Program-made: the position numbers and the translations under genes
Notes under the pieces: model-generated
What the model saw: only the letters and a program-made list of their open reading frames with translations
The model's database searches: none
Told to the model about the DNA's origin: nothing
Source: Combretum micranthum
Taxonomy: Eukaryota; Streptophyta; Magnoliopsida; Myrtales; Combretaceae
Length of the DNA: 64,000 nucleotides
Direction of reading: 5' to 3'
Assembly: GCA_024138025.1 (NCBI GenBank)
Contig: JAMXBD010001367.1
Location: 310,001 to 374,000, forward strand
Shown: positions 1-11,300 of the stretch, in pieces
Numbering within the stretch: the stretch's first letter is position 1
Layout of the letters: the number at the start of each line of letters is the position of its first letter

Positions 1-2696
1 TGTGACCTTCTAATATAATTTATCTATTATATATTTGACTATAACCATGGTGTCTTGAGTGTGCTTGGCTATGGTTGGTGGACCAAAAGTACCAATGAGG
101 TCAACATGGCACCCCCGATGAGCTTTATGCGACAATATCCCTGCACGGTCATGCTTGGAGATGATTACATATAGATCTAGGTTTGTACCCATGGATATTG
201 AGGAGTACTTAACATTGTATACATATATATTACATATATACGTATTTGTGTTATCGGGATACTGGGTTGTCCTCGCGTTGATTGTTAGACCTAAAACAAA
301 GATAAAAAATTGTTTGTTTGTTGCATTAGATATACTTATGCATGTGCATGAGTTATGTTTGCTCACATGCATGTGCTTATGGTAGTACCATACTAGGCTC
401 CAGCTCACTTCTTTCTTTTTTTGATGTTCAGATAGCAATCCTATCATGTTTGACCTCTTCGGATATTACGTCATTGTAAACTATAGGGAAGACGCTAGTG
501 ATGATTACTATCTTACTGATGAGTAGATGGTGTGATAGCTTTGAAGATATAGACTTCTATTTTACTATAGGCATGATGCAGCTAGTTGTTGGTTAAGGTC
601 CAGACCCACTTTTCTTATGTGTTTATTTGATGATAGATGGACTCCTTTATGGTTCATCTCTAGTCATGGTAGTTGGATGTTTAGTAGGGCATGTTATGTA
701 GATTTTATGTGACTCATGTAAGGAAAAATTCTAACTTATGTGTGAATGAGAGGATATGATATACAATAATTGTGGTATTTAGTATATTCTAAGCCTTTAC
801 ATTTTCATAATTGTTATGGATATGCGATGGGCTATAAATTACACTACAATCTCAAGACCATCATACTCTACCATGATCGTCAATATTAACATCATTATAG
901 CATTTTATCATAAGCATTGTTATTACAATTAAATGACTAAATCACCATAATGATATATAAATAATTAAGATTAAAAAATTTACAAAATTAGTTGTAAATC
1001 ATTATGGATTTAGTCAAATTATTTATGTTATTAGTTAATAACTGCAAGTAGTGTGAGTAGTTAAGGAATTGGTGATTATAGGAAATATTATGAATAAGAT
1101 TCAGTAAAAGCAAAATGCATCATCAATTCAATTCATATAGTTCTCTTTTGTTTTTTTAGAACCTTCTATAGAATTTGTTTTTGACTCATTCTAAAGACAA
1201 TTTCAATCTTTTTATTTGTTTTTATAATCAAGTTATGTTGGAATCCACTAATGGTACTTTTTGTTGTTTTAAATTCATTTGTACAATGTAAGACATTAAC
1301 GATGATGTTCTCATTGAGAGAATTGGTGGAATTGGAAAGAGAATCCTTACAAGTGTTAGAATTGATAAATGAAGGGAGCGAAGACATAAAACTTATATGA
1401 GAAGACCTGCAACTAGTCTGAGAAGGCATGTGGCAAATTGAAGAAAGTCACAAGCATGCACAAGAAGTAATTTTTATATACTTAGAAAAAGAGCAATTAC
1501 TCCAAAAGAAGAAGAGGTCACACCAATTATAGAAGCCATTCAAGATGAAATTGTTCAAGAGATAGTTTAATAAAATTAACAAGAAAAAAATTATTCATGC
1601 AGGAAGCCAATAACAACATCAAAGTGCAAATGACATTTGAAACAAATGTTATGACAAAGAATGCAAATATCATTGCTATGATTTTGCAACTTGACATGGA
1701 TGCCTTGATGGGGCGATGTGAGTTTCATTTAGCCATTGAAAACTTTGTTCATATAATTGAAGTTTTAGGTTGAAGGATTTATGAACTTAATCATGTTGAT
1801 GGTCTTTCTATTTTTATTAGATAGATTTACTTAAGATAATAGTTGTTTTTCATTTTTTGATTTCCTTAAACTTGAGACAAGGTTTATGTTTGGCGATGAT
1901 GAGTTAGTTTAGGAATTTATAAAATTAGGTCAAGTGTTATAGATTTAGTAAAATTAGTTAGTTTCTTAGTTAATAGTTACAATTATCTTCTTTGTACTTA
2001 CATTTCTATATGCATATTGTTGTACTAGTGGCATTTGCTTCTGTCATAGTATTTGTCTTTGTTTTGAGCTATCTATTTGCTTATTTGATCTTTTTCTTTA
2101 TTTTTTTATTTTGGTTAAACATAAAATATTACTCTTTTATCCCTCAAATTATTTAATAGTTTTTATAGGATGGATACGGGAAATTTTAAAACTTATACTC
2201 TATATATCGTAGATTCATGTACTTAAGTAAATATAAGTTATGGTGACATCATACACATATCATGCTCTATGAAAGCTTATTACATAAAAAAGTGTAACCA
2301 GAATGTGCTCTATGACTTTCAACACCTTTTTAGAATGTCCCCAATCTTGTAGAATATTATAAGATACAAGCTAGCAAAGTTTATTGGATTACCTTTAAAT
2401 CATAATTATGCATTTATTATACATATAAAAAAATAAGCTATGTTGCATCTGTGAAGCAATTACAAGTCAATTGTATTTTTTTTAAATAAAAACATATATA
2501 TGTTGTTCATGAATTGTTCCCCCCCTCCTCATGTAATTGTATTTTTATAAATTATACTATGTATTATATGTTATGCATTACAGAAATACTATATTTATAA
2601 TCATACTTTTATAAGGCATACAATATAATAATACAACATATGTTGTAAATATGTACCGATCGGCATAACTTAAGGTATCTTTGTTCTGTGGTATAC
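1..2696. repeat. Long direct repeat, copy 1 (truncated by the window start)
   Basis: This segment matches 60688-63376 almost base for base in the same orientation, with scattered substitutions and small indels. Position 1 aligns with 60688, so the repeat probably continues left of the window. Similarity stops here at GTATAC (2691-2696) only because the other copy is interrupted by an LTR at that point; the sequence after 2696 is the uninterrupted continuation. Short open frames on both strands (for example minus 10-447) occur in both copies, but at this identity that does not show selection, and I recognise no protein. A transposable element or a segmental duplication are both possible. Confidence 0.9.
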
Positions 2697-3547
2697 TGTT
2701 CAAATTACGGCCGATTGTTGCTATAATCTAAACTTTGCATTTATCAAATACTAATCTAGAAAATAAAGAGGTTGACTTGCCTAGTCTATAATAATAGGTG
2801 GCCTTAGAACTTGGAAGGAAATGAGAAAGGCGGCTACAAAAGTAGCGGCTAATAATCATGGCATAGGTTTCATCATCGTATCTAAAATTTTTTTATTTGT
2901 AAAAGAATAATATCTAAATAATTTCATATAATGATGGTTTTTGATTGTTTCATAGTAGTATCTATTGCCAAAATTCAACCATTTCCCCAATTAGAAGCAG
3001 GCATGAAAAGCAAAATTAATTTAAAAAATATATTTTATCCTAATTAGTATTTATTAATTTTATTTTTATTCTCTCTCTCTCTCCACCCCACCACCCCCTC
3101 ACCCACATCCTCTCTCCTCCACTTCTTCTTATTTTTATTATTATTTTTCTTTTTCTTCCTAACCCCCAAATAAAAAAAATTAAAAAAAAAAAACTTGAAT
3201 TCATAGAAACTCATTAATTTTTTTTGTACTTTGATGAACAAATAGATGAAATGTGTACATTTATTTTCTCAGACATCATAATACTGAAATGTGTAAAATT
3301 TTCTATTTGATATGTATATGTGTGTGCATTACTTCTGGAATACTCGTCAATAGACAAGTTAAATATGTTTGAAGAAAATCAATCGCACGAGGCTTCTGAT
3401 GCAGGAAGATGATCCAAAAAAAAAATTTAAAATCTTTCAATTATTTTCCACATTGTTGCTAGCAATTTACATAGTATTATAGTATTTTTTTTTCCCCTTC
3501 TACCTTCCACTTTCCGAGCGAAGAGCATCTTAAGGAATCACGAACTT
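2697..3547. other. Spacer, no gene seen
   Basis: AT-rich sequence with a pyrimidine-rich tract at 3066-3125 (CT dinucleotides, then CCACC runs). It probably includes the continuation of the long direct repeat beyond the point where copy 2 is interrupted. No coding signal was recognised. Confidence 0.5.
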
Positions 3548-4390
3548 GGGGAAAAGAAAAAAATTATTTAAGTTCTTAAAAAAATTACAAAATTGATATT
3601 GAGATCAAAATAATCACAGTTTTAGGCAAGTTGACCTCATCTCTCGATGAGATGAGATGAGATCTTTAATTCGAAGCTATCTCGTCTCTTGAAGAGACGA
3701 AATCAGTGTAAAATATTGACCTCGTCTTACAGATTTCATATTTCAATCATTTTTATATTAGTTAGTATAACCTATAAAAATTATATACATTCAACTATAT
3801 AAAACATTCATTAGCCATCTACCACGGGTAAACAACTTCCAGACTTCATAATCCAACCACAAAGTATTCTCAAGCCCAATCCATCCAAACACAATCCTAA
3901 ACCCCGTCCATCCAAACACAATCACAAACCCAACCCATCCAACCACAACAGTATTGTCGATCCTTTCACTGCAATCATATTAAGAAACTCATAAAACATA
4001 ATATGAAATGATTGTAATACTGTTGAATTAATTACATCAAAAGTATATGAAAATTCTACATACAATAATCATAAAACATGAGAATCTATACAATATCTAC
4101 TCCTAGATGCCCCTCCTCCCTCGTCTCCCCTCTCTCACCTCCCCCGACAAAAGTCCAAGGGAATAGTAGATGCTGATGCACATCTTGATGGAGGTGCTCC
4201 ATAGATGGATTAATCTGTGCGAGCGCAGCATCCCCATCTCCACCACCAGCACTATAAGCATGCAATGAGACAGGATCTAGATCCACCTGGGTGAGTCCCT
4301 CCCCCCATTATGTAGTGATGATGGTCGCCTCTTTTATGGAGCAAAGGGGGTGTCATAAATTGTGTCTACATTTGACACTACACCAATAAG
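3548..4390 (-). mobile_element. MULE end remnant, related to the 19.3-24.8 kb element
   Basis: Starting at GGGG (3548), the plus strand matches the reverse complement of the right end of the 19.3-24.8 kb MULE (24787 leftwards) for about 110 bp, through TTTTAGGCAAGTTGAC. It then shows the same short palindromes, including CGTCTCTTGAAGAGACG at 3683-3699. A minus-strand open frame at 4086-4286 (66 codons, Gly/Asp-rich then His/Leu-rich) lies where the C-terminal tail of the element's coding region would be expected. That placement is inferred from position, not recognised homology. The element is cut off near 4390, where Copia sequence begins. Confidence 0.6.
3876..3950. repeat. 27-bp minisatellite, about 2.6 units
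   Basis: Units built on CCATCCAAACACAATC repeat with a 27-bp period inside the MULE end remnant. Confidence 0.7.
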
Positions 4391-4419
4391 ACATCCTGTC
4401 AAATTTTCAAAGGTAAGAG

Positions 4420-6365
4420 GCCCAATGTTTCTTATTTTATCCGTTCAGTTGTAAATGCTTTGTTAAAAGGATGAACAAAGATCTTGGAAAATTCGATGAA
4501 TGTGCTGATGAAGCTATCTTCCTTGGATATTCAATACACAGTAAAGCATATAGAGTCTTTAATAAGGTAAGTAAACTTGTTGAAGAATCTACAAATGTGG
4601 AATTTGTTGAAAAAGATCTAGATGATTTAGATGATGATTCTCCTCCCAATTGTGATAAAAAGCAAAATTCTGCCAAGATAGAGATTGATTTACCATCTGG
4701 AAAAGAATTACAGAAAATTTTGTAAGGAACTAAAATTCCTAAAGTAGAAGGCGTTTTAAAAGATTTGTCAAAACCTTATATAAACTTATAAATCCTGGGA
4801 AATATGAGCCTTCTTATCCACTAGAATTAATTGGGAATGTTAAAACCAAAGTAAGAACTTGATTTAATTATAAAAATATAGGAAATCAATTTGCTATGCT
4901 ATCTGGAATTGAACTAGTTAGTTATTGAATGCTAACTAAAAGATGCAAATTGGATAAATGCTATACAAGATAAATTAACTCAGTTCCAAAGGAATCAATT
5001 ATGGACAGTAGTACCTAGACCTAGATAAATATGTAATTGGTACAAAATGGGTTTAGAAAATAAATTAGATGAAAATGGAAATATTAGAAGAAATAAAGAT
5101 AGATTAGCTGCGAAAGGATATTCACAAGAAGAAGGGACAAACTTTGATGAAATATATGCTTGTTTAGCCTTTGCATGTTATAAAAATTTTAATTATTTCA
5201 AATTGATTTAAAGTGTCTTTTTAAATGGTTAAATTAAAGAAGAAATTTACTTTGAACAACCATCTGGTTTTGAAGATCCTTTCAAAGGAAATTTTGATAT
5301 ATAAATATAAAAAAGCTTTATACGGTTTGAAATAGGCTCTAAGAGCATGGTATGAACATTTAAGATTTATTTAATGTGAAAAAGTTGACACAACCTTATT
5401 CCTAAAATAGCATGATGCAGATTTATTAGTTGTGCAAATTTATGTTGATGATATTATTTTTTGTGCTACTAATGAAAAATATTATAGAGATTTTGCTAAG
5501 CTGATGCAAGTAGAATTTGAGACGTCTCTCATGGGAGAACTTAATTATTTCTTGGGTCTACAAATAAAGCAAAGTATTGATGAAATTTTTGTAGACCGAG
5601 AGAAATATACAAAGCAAATCATTAAGAACTTTGGATTTGAAAATGTCAAAAGTGTTGCCACACCTATGAGTGCTTCGATAAGGTTAGATCTTGATGTTTC
5701 TAGAAAAAAGATAAGTGAAAAACTTTACAAAATTTTAATCGGATCTTTACTTTATTTGACTGCATCTCAACTTGATATTCTATTCAGTATATGTTTATGT
5801 GCTATATTTTAAATTTTACCAATTGAGACTCATCTTTCTGCTGCCAGAAGAATTTTTAAGTACCTGACCAATGCTGCTAAATTAAAAATCTAGTATTCTA
5901 AAAATCATAATTTTGATTGAATCGGATACTCAGATGTTGATTATGCAATTTGAAAAATTGACCGAAAAAGTACATTGGGTTCTTATTAATTCTTAAGAGA
6001 TAAAGTGGTTTCTTGGCCATTTGAGAAACAAAACTCAGTTGTCTTATCTACAGCAAAGGTTGGATATGTCCCCATTGGCAACTGTTGTGCTCAGATTTTA
6101 TGGATAAAACAACATTAAATTATTATTGATGAAATTATAAAAATATTCCTATTAAGTATGACAACACTAATGCAATAAATTTAACAAAAAATCATGTTCA
6201 TCATTCTAGATCAAAACACAAAGAAATTCGACATCATTTCATAAGAGATCATGTGAATAATTTGAATATTTGTGTTGAATATATTTCTACAGAAAATTAA
6301 TAAGCAAATATTTTTACTAAACTTTAGATAAAATAAAATTTGAATTTATACGAAATGACTTAGGA
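4420..6365 (+). pseudogene. Ty1/Copia pol remnant: integrase C-terminus, reverse transcriptase, RNase H
   Basis: Decayed Copia polyprotein. The integrase/RT linker is readable at 4471-4725, where DEAIFLGYS and KAYRVFNK are typical Copia motifs. RT begins near 4980-5160 (VIGTKWV and NKDRLAAKGYSQEEG can be followed across frameshifts). The catalytic YVDD box is in the open frame 5432-5812, which continues through LNYFLGLQI to GSLLYLTAS, the start of the RNase H region. RNase H is followed to about 6350, ending in the tether region (HSRSKHKEIRHHFIRDHV). Stops and frameshifts interrupt it throughout. No gag, protease or integrase core is present and no LTR pair was found, so the 5' half is lost, probably at the junction with the MULE near 4390. 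Confidence 0.9.
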
Positions 6366-6539
6366 ATTTGTAATCCTTTTCAATTAATTTTCTTCTGTTG
6401 TTATTTTTTTTTTTATCATTTAACATAATATCTCCCATATTTATTTAAATATTTTTAAAAGACTTTTCATTAAGTTCAATTTACCACTCTTTCATCTTCT
6501 AAAAACCTCTCCCATCTTCTTCTCTTTCTTGAAAAATCA

Positions 6540-7860
6540 TGGCTCCAAAAAGATCAGAACATTTATCAAAGATCTTTTAAAACAAGAACATCGACAAACC
6601 CATTCTCATTCAAGATGAATCTTCAAAATCCTCTTAAGATTCTAAGAAAACCGTTTTAATTTCCTACCCAATGGTTGATTTCGATTCTAAACCTAATCTT
6701 AAACCAGCAATGAGAAGAGAAATAGAAAGATTGGATTTTCCTTACATGAAGAACAAATATAAATGAGCTTTCTGATAAAAAAGACATCGAAAGTGACAAA
6801 GAATCTTGATGAAAAGAAACAGGTTCATTGAGAGAAACTAGAAGTAACAAACAAAGAAAAAATAAAAAATGTAGAAGAAAGTTCAAAATGGGATAGATGC
6901 ATTCTAAGAAAGAAAGAATTAGCTCCAAGAAGTCCGTAACAATTCATGAAGAATCCAAACAAACTTCGCTTGGACGAAAGAAGAAAGAGGCTTATGGTTC
7001 TAGTTACATTGACTAATTTCTTTTCTACAAATGGTTTCTCTTGGGAATAGTTTTTAGAACCTCTAGGATGCAAGAATTTATGTAACATTGAAGTTACTGT
7101 GCATGGGGATTTAGTAAAAAAATTCTATGAAAATGTGGATATAAATAATAATTTGGATAAGCTAACCTCATCTGTGAATGGGCAAATAATTGAAATCTCA
7201 AGGTCTGGTGTCATTAAGTGCTTTAGCTTACCTGATGTTAAAAATGATGAAGATATTAAGAATATGTCAAAAGAAGAAGTGTTCTGCAACATTAATGGAC
7301 ATATAGAAATGGATTATGGGAAGAAAGCAAATACTATGGATTTTGAATTACTTCCTAGGATTTTACATAAGATGATTATAAGTTGTCTTTCACCTAGGAA
7401 AGGAAGTTCAACATCTATGTCCATTAAAGATGTTGAAATCATTTATGTAAAGTTGAATAGAAAGTAATTGGTTTTAGCATCCATGTTCATATTCCATATT
7501 TGGAGAAAAAAAGATCACGTGCCTTTCATTAAAGAAATTAAAAGTTTCTGCCAAAATTTTTGAACCCCTTAAATTAAAGAAATTAGGATAGTCCATTTTT
7601 CATCACATGTCGATATATGTGAAGGATTGTCTTTGGTATGCTATGGATGGTGCTCATTATATTCATGAAAAGCATCGTAAAAGATCTATGCCCCTTGGAA
7701 TTTCACCTTCCAAACTATTTAGTATGCTCATGAGCGGCTTAAAAAAAAAGAATCAAGAAGAAAAGATGTAAAAGCCATAACAGGAGTTTTTTGTGGAGAC
7801 TTACCACTAGATGGAGGACCTGTGGAGGACCTGACAAACGAAGTAAATGTCAGAAAAAAT
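6540..7860 (+). pseudogene. Extra 3' ORF of the Copia element, 'putative plant transposon protein' type
   Basis: Downstream of RNase H on the same strand a second decayed ORF begins with MAPKRSEHL (6540). Its best part is open at 7099-7467: HGDLVKKFYENV, then a VNGQIIEIS segment and LLPRILHKMIISCLSPRKGS. This spacing resembles the plant transposon-protein domain that often sits 3' of pol in plant retroelements (W..F..P, V.EFY, VRG..V, ..LP..I.....PR.G). Its biological role is not established. Stops break it before and after the open part. I make the family call from pattern memory, not a search. It could instead be an unrelated captured ORF. Confidence 0.5.
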
Positions 7861-8351
7861 CTTGGAAGCAACCAATTTCATTGATAATTCTATCAAAGAA
7901 ATCACAGTAGCCCAAATATATCACGTAACAAACATAAGCAATAGACATTGAAAGATAAAGTGAACCTCTCGGCTTCAAGTGAGCAAACAATATAATAGAT
8001 TGCCAATCAACACATATGTCAATAATTCTTCAATCAATTGAAACGAATAGTCTTTGTAATTTGCGCATGCCTAATAGTTATGAAGTTTCATGGTTTAAAT
8101 AATCAAAGCTTCTTTTAAGTGCAATATATAACATGCTATTAATCAGCATCATACTAATCACCTTTGTAATGAATCTCTTGAGCAAGCTAAATCCATCATC
8201 TGCAATGAACACCATTTGTAGCTTGAAGGTTGAATCCATCTGTATATATTAAAGAACGTATGGTGCTCCAGAGTTCAACTATTCTCATGAATATTGCAGC
8301 TTCTTTCATTTTTCTTTTTTCAGTTTCTTTCTTTCTTTTTGGGTGGCTGGT
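7861..8351 (-). other. 3' flank / probable 3' UTR of the TNL gene
   Basis: About 490 bp between the Copia remnant and the TNL stop codon. No ORF of note. The TNL transcript must end in or beyond this stretch; no poly(A) signal could be assigned with confidence. Confidence 0.4.
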
Positions 8352-11300
8352 TTATAAACATAAAGAAAATTCATACCCCAAGCGCCAGTCGAAGGGGAAC
8401 CCTCCTTTATCAACATTAACATTAGGTAAATCTGGCAAACTTCGGAGTTTAGAACATCCTCTTATGTACAATACCCTCAGTAACGGTAGGTTTTCAAGCC
8501 CTTGAATCTCTGTGAGTTTCTCACAATCACAAACTGCCAATTTTTCCAATTTTGTCATTTGTGAAAGATTTGGCAAATACTGCAATGACATGCATCCTGA
8601 AATATCCAAATAATTCAGAGACTTCAGTTCTTGGAGCCCTGGAATTTCGATGAGTTCCTTATCTTGTATTATCAAAACTTTACACTTTTTATGTAGTGAG
8701 AAATCTAGAAACCTGTCCAAGGTATAACATCTTTGAAGGATTAGATCAGTCAAGGATGTTAGTTTTTCTAAGCCTTTAACTTGGCTTAGCACTTCACAGT
8801 CTCTCAAAATTAATTTCTTCAAAATCTTTAAGTCGCCAAGTCTAGATAACTTTCTACATCTTTTAATATGCAAAATTGTTAACGATTCTGCTCCTTCTAA
8901 ACCTTTGATTTCCATCAGCTCAGAGCAATCCTCGAGGGATATATTACACAATTTCCTCAAATTTGACAAATTGGGAAGGGCATGCAAAGTTTGACACCCA
9001 TAGACCCTAAGCTTCTTAAGACTGACAGGAAGCTCAAGTTGTAAGTTGAAGATTTCTGGTGCCACATCAATTTCGTCTTTTGGATCTAAGATTTTGGTAT
9101 CTTCTTCAGAAATAAAATCTCGAAAGCCCGTTTGCTCAATGGTTAAGATCTCCAATCGATCCAAATTTTCAAGATTTAAGACTCTCTTCCTTCTTTCAAA
9201 CAGATCTGCATAACAGAGCTCAGTCAAGTTGGCTAAGATGGAAAAATCAGGAAGTATCTCCATTGAATCCCCGTTGAATCTCAGAAACCTCAAACCAAAA
9301 GGAAGGTTAGGCAAAGACTCAAGCTCCACACAATTCTCTAAATCCAGCTTTTGTAATTTACTCAACTTTCCAATGGAAGTGGGTAAACATTTTATGGGGT
9401 TACTGGAGATATTAAGCTGTTCTAAATCACATAACTCTCCAATTGAATCGGGCAAATCTGTAGCACTTGTTTTCCTTAAGTCAAGCTTGGTCAACAATCT
9501 CAGGCTTCCAATCCACTCGGGAATCCTTATCAATCGTTCACAATGCCATAGATCCAATTTTCGTAGCTTGGCTTGTGAGCCTAGCAAATCCGGAAAGTAT
9601 AAGAGCCGTGAACAATGTGATGCTGAAAATATCTCAAGCTTTGGCAGGAGTCCTTTTGATAGAGGAATCTCTCTTATGCGAGTACCACTTATATTAAGCT
9701 CCCTTAATTCTTCCCATTTTCCCACTTCGATGGGTAGCTGCTCAAGTAAGTCACAATAAGCGACATCTAGAACTTTGAGTGTCTTACTCAACTTGCCAAT
9801 GGATGAATGAATTTCTTTCAAACCATGACAACCATGAATCATCAAAACCTGCAAGTCCTTCAATGCTGAGAAATCCGGAGTCATGGCTAATTCTGGGCAA
9901 CTCGCGAGAAATAGAAGTTTGAGATCCTGATACCAGAAGATATTAAAAAGGTTGGCGTTTCTTATAAACCCATTTAATAATAAGTAGAAAAAGAAGAATT
10001 CAGTACCTTCATTTGAGTCCACCCTTTCCAATGCTCAGTGATATTACATTGCGATAATTCTAGAACCAATAATTTTTTGGGATTAAAATTGATTCCCATA
10101 ATATCAAAGGGAGTGCCTCTCCTATCATTAAGAAATATGCAACAGCAAAGCCATCTTAGATTTAGAAAAAGATTTTCAAAATCTCCTGTTAGATACACAT
10201 TATACATTCGAAGGAATCTCAAATTTGTCATGCCCGCAAAATCCTGGCTTGCGCAATGAATAGCTTCTTCTTCAGCGTAGTTTTCAAGAATAAGGGCTTG
10301 AACATTGGGAGTTCCCTGCAAAAGAAAATATGCAATAAAGAAATAGAATAAGAATTTAACGGATTAAAAAAAAAAAAACAAAGCAATGGGTTGGGTGATT
10401 GGAAAATTAGTCAAACAGAATAATATGAAAATATTATATTAAAAAGACATAAAAACAAACAAAAGAAAAGAAAATGGTAGGGGGAACTATTAGTGAATCA
10501 ATTAGATGATACTGACAGAGGAAATAAACAAAACTTCAGGGGGAAAAAAATCAAAGTAAGAAATATCTTTTAGTTTAATATTTTTTTTTTTGGTGGCTTA
10601 AAAAAAACATCAAATAGTTTGTGAGGGGGAACATAAATTATTTATTAAATAACTGGTTTCGAAATGTATATCTTCTTAAAAAAAGTTATAATCAGATCAT
10701 GAATTTATGCTCAAGTAGAAAACATAGTTAAATTATGCGTTAATAACTATTAAAAATATACAACAATGATTATCAAATTTACAATATTTACAGTAAAATC
10801 AACAAAAATTCAAATCTTACTCTTCCAGAAAAGTCAATTTTATCACAAATTTTACAATTGAAAATAAAGATAGAAAAACCATGGTTATAATTAATTCAAG
10901 AAATAAAATATTAATTCATATAAAGTTCCAAATTTTACTACATTTCATCAGTTTGCAAATAAATCAATAAACTTTATACACACACACAACAACAATTGAT
11001 GAAACTCAAGCTTGTTATGAACTACTGAGTCAAATTTAAGTTTAAGCACGCTAATGGCCACTCCCATGTGGAATATATCATTTTCAAATCTTCTTTCCAC
11101 ACACCATATTTACTAATTACCAACGTTGTAAAAACCAAGTTGACCGGGTATATATATCATTTTCAAATCTGCTTTTCACACACCATATTTACTAATTACC
11201 AACATTGTAAAAACCAAGTTGACCGAGTAGGCCATTCAATTGTGGTACAACCTAGTTTTATCTATCAACCCTCGACTCTCTAGCATGTCCGGCTCAAGGC

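Noticed and set aside
10..447. 145-codon minus-strand ORF, conserved in the second copy (60697-61134)
   Set aside because: The whole 2.7-kb repeat is near-identical, so conservation of the frame carries no information; no domain is recognisable and overlapping frames on the other strand are equally open.
1166..1429. 87-codon minus ORF in repeat copy 1
   Set aside because: The copy 2 equivalent is shortened, composition is Ser/Asn-rich and no family is recognised.
9229..9759. 176-codon plus-strand ORF opposite the TNL LRR exon
   Set aside because: It lies entirely antisense to the intact LRR coding frame; leucine-rich codons on one strand commonly leave the opposite frame open.
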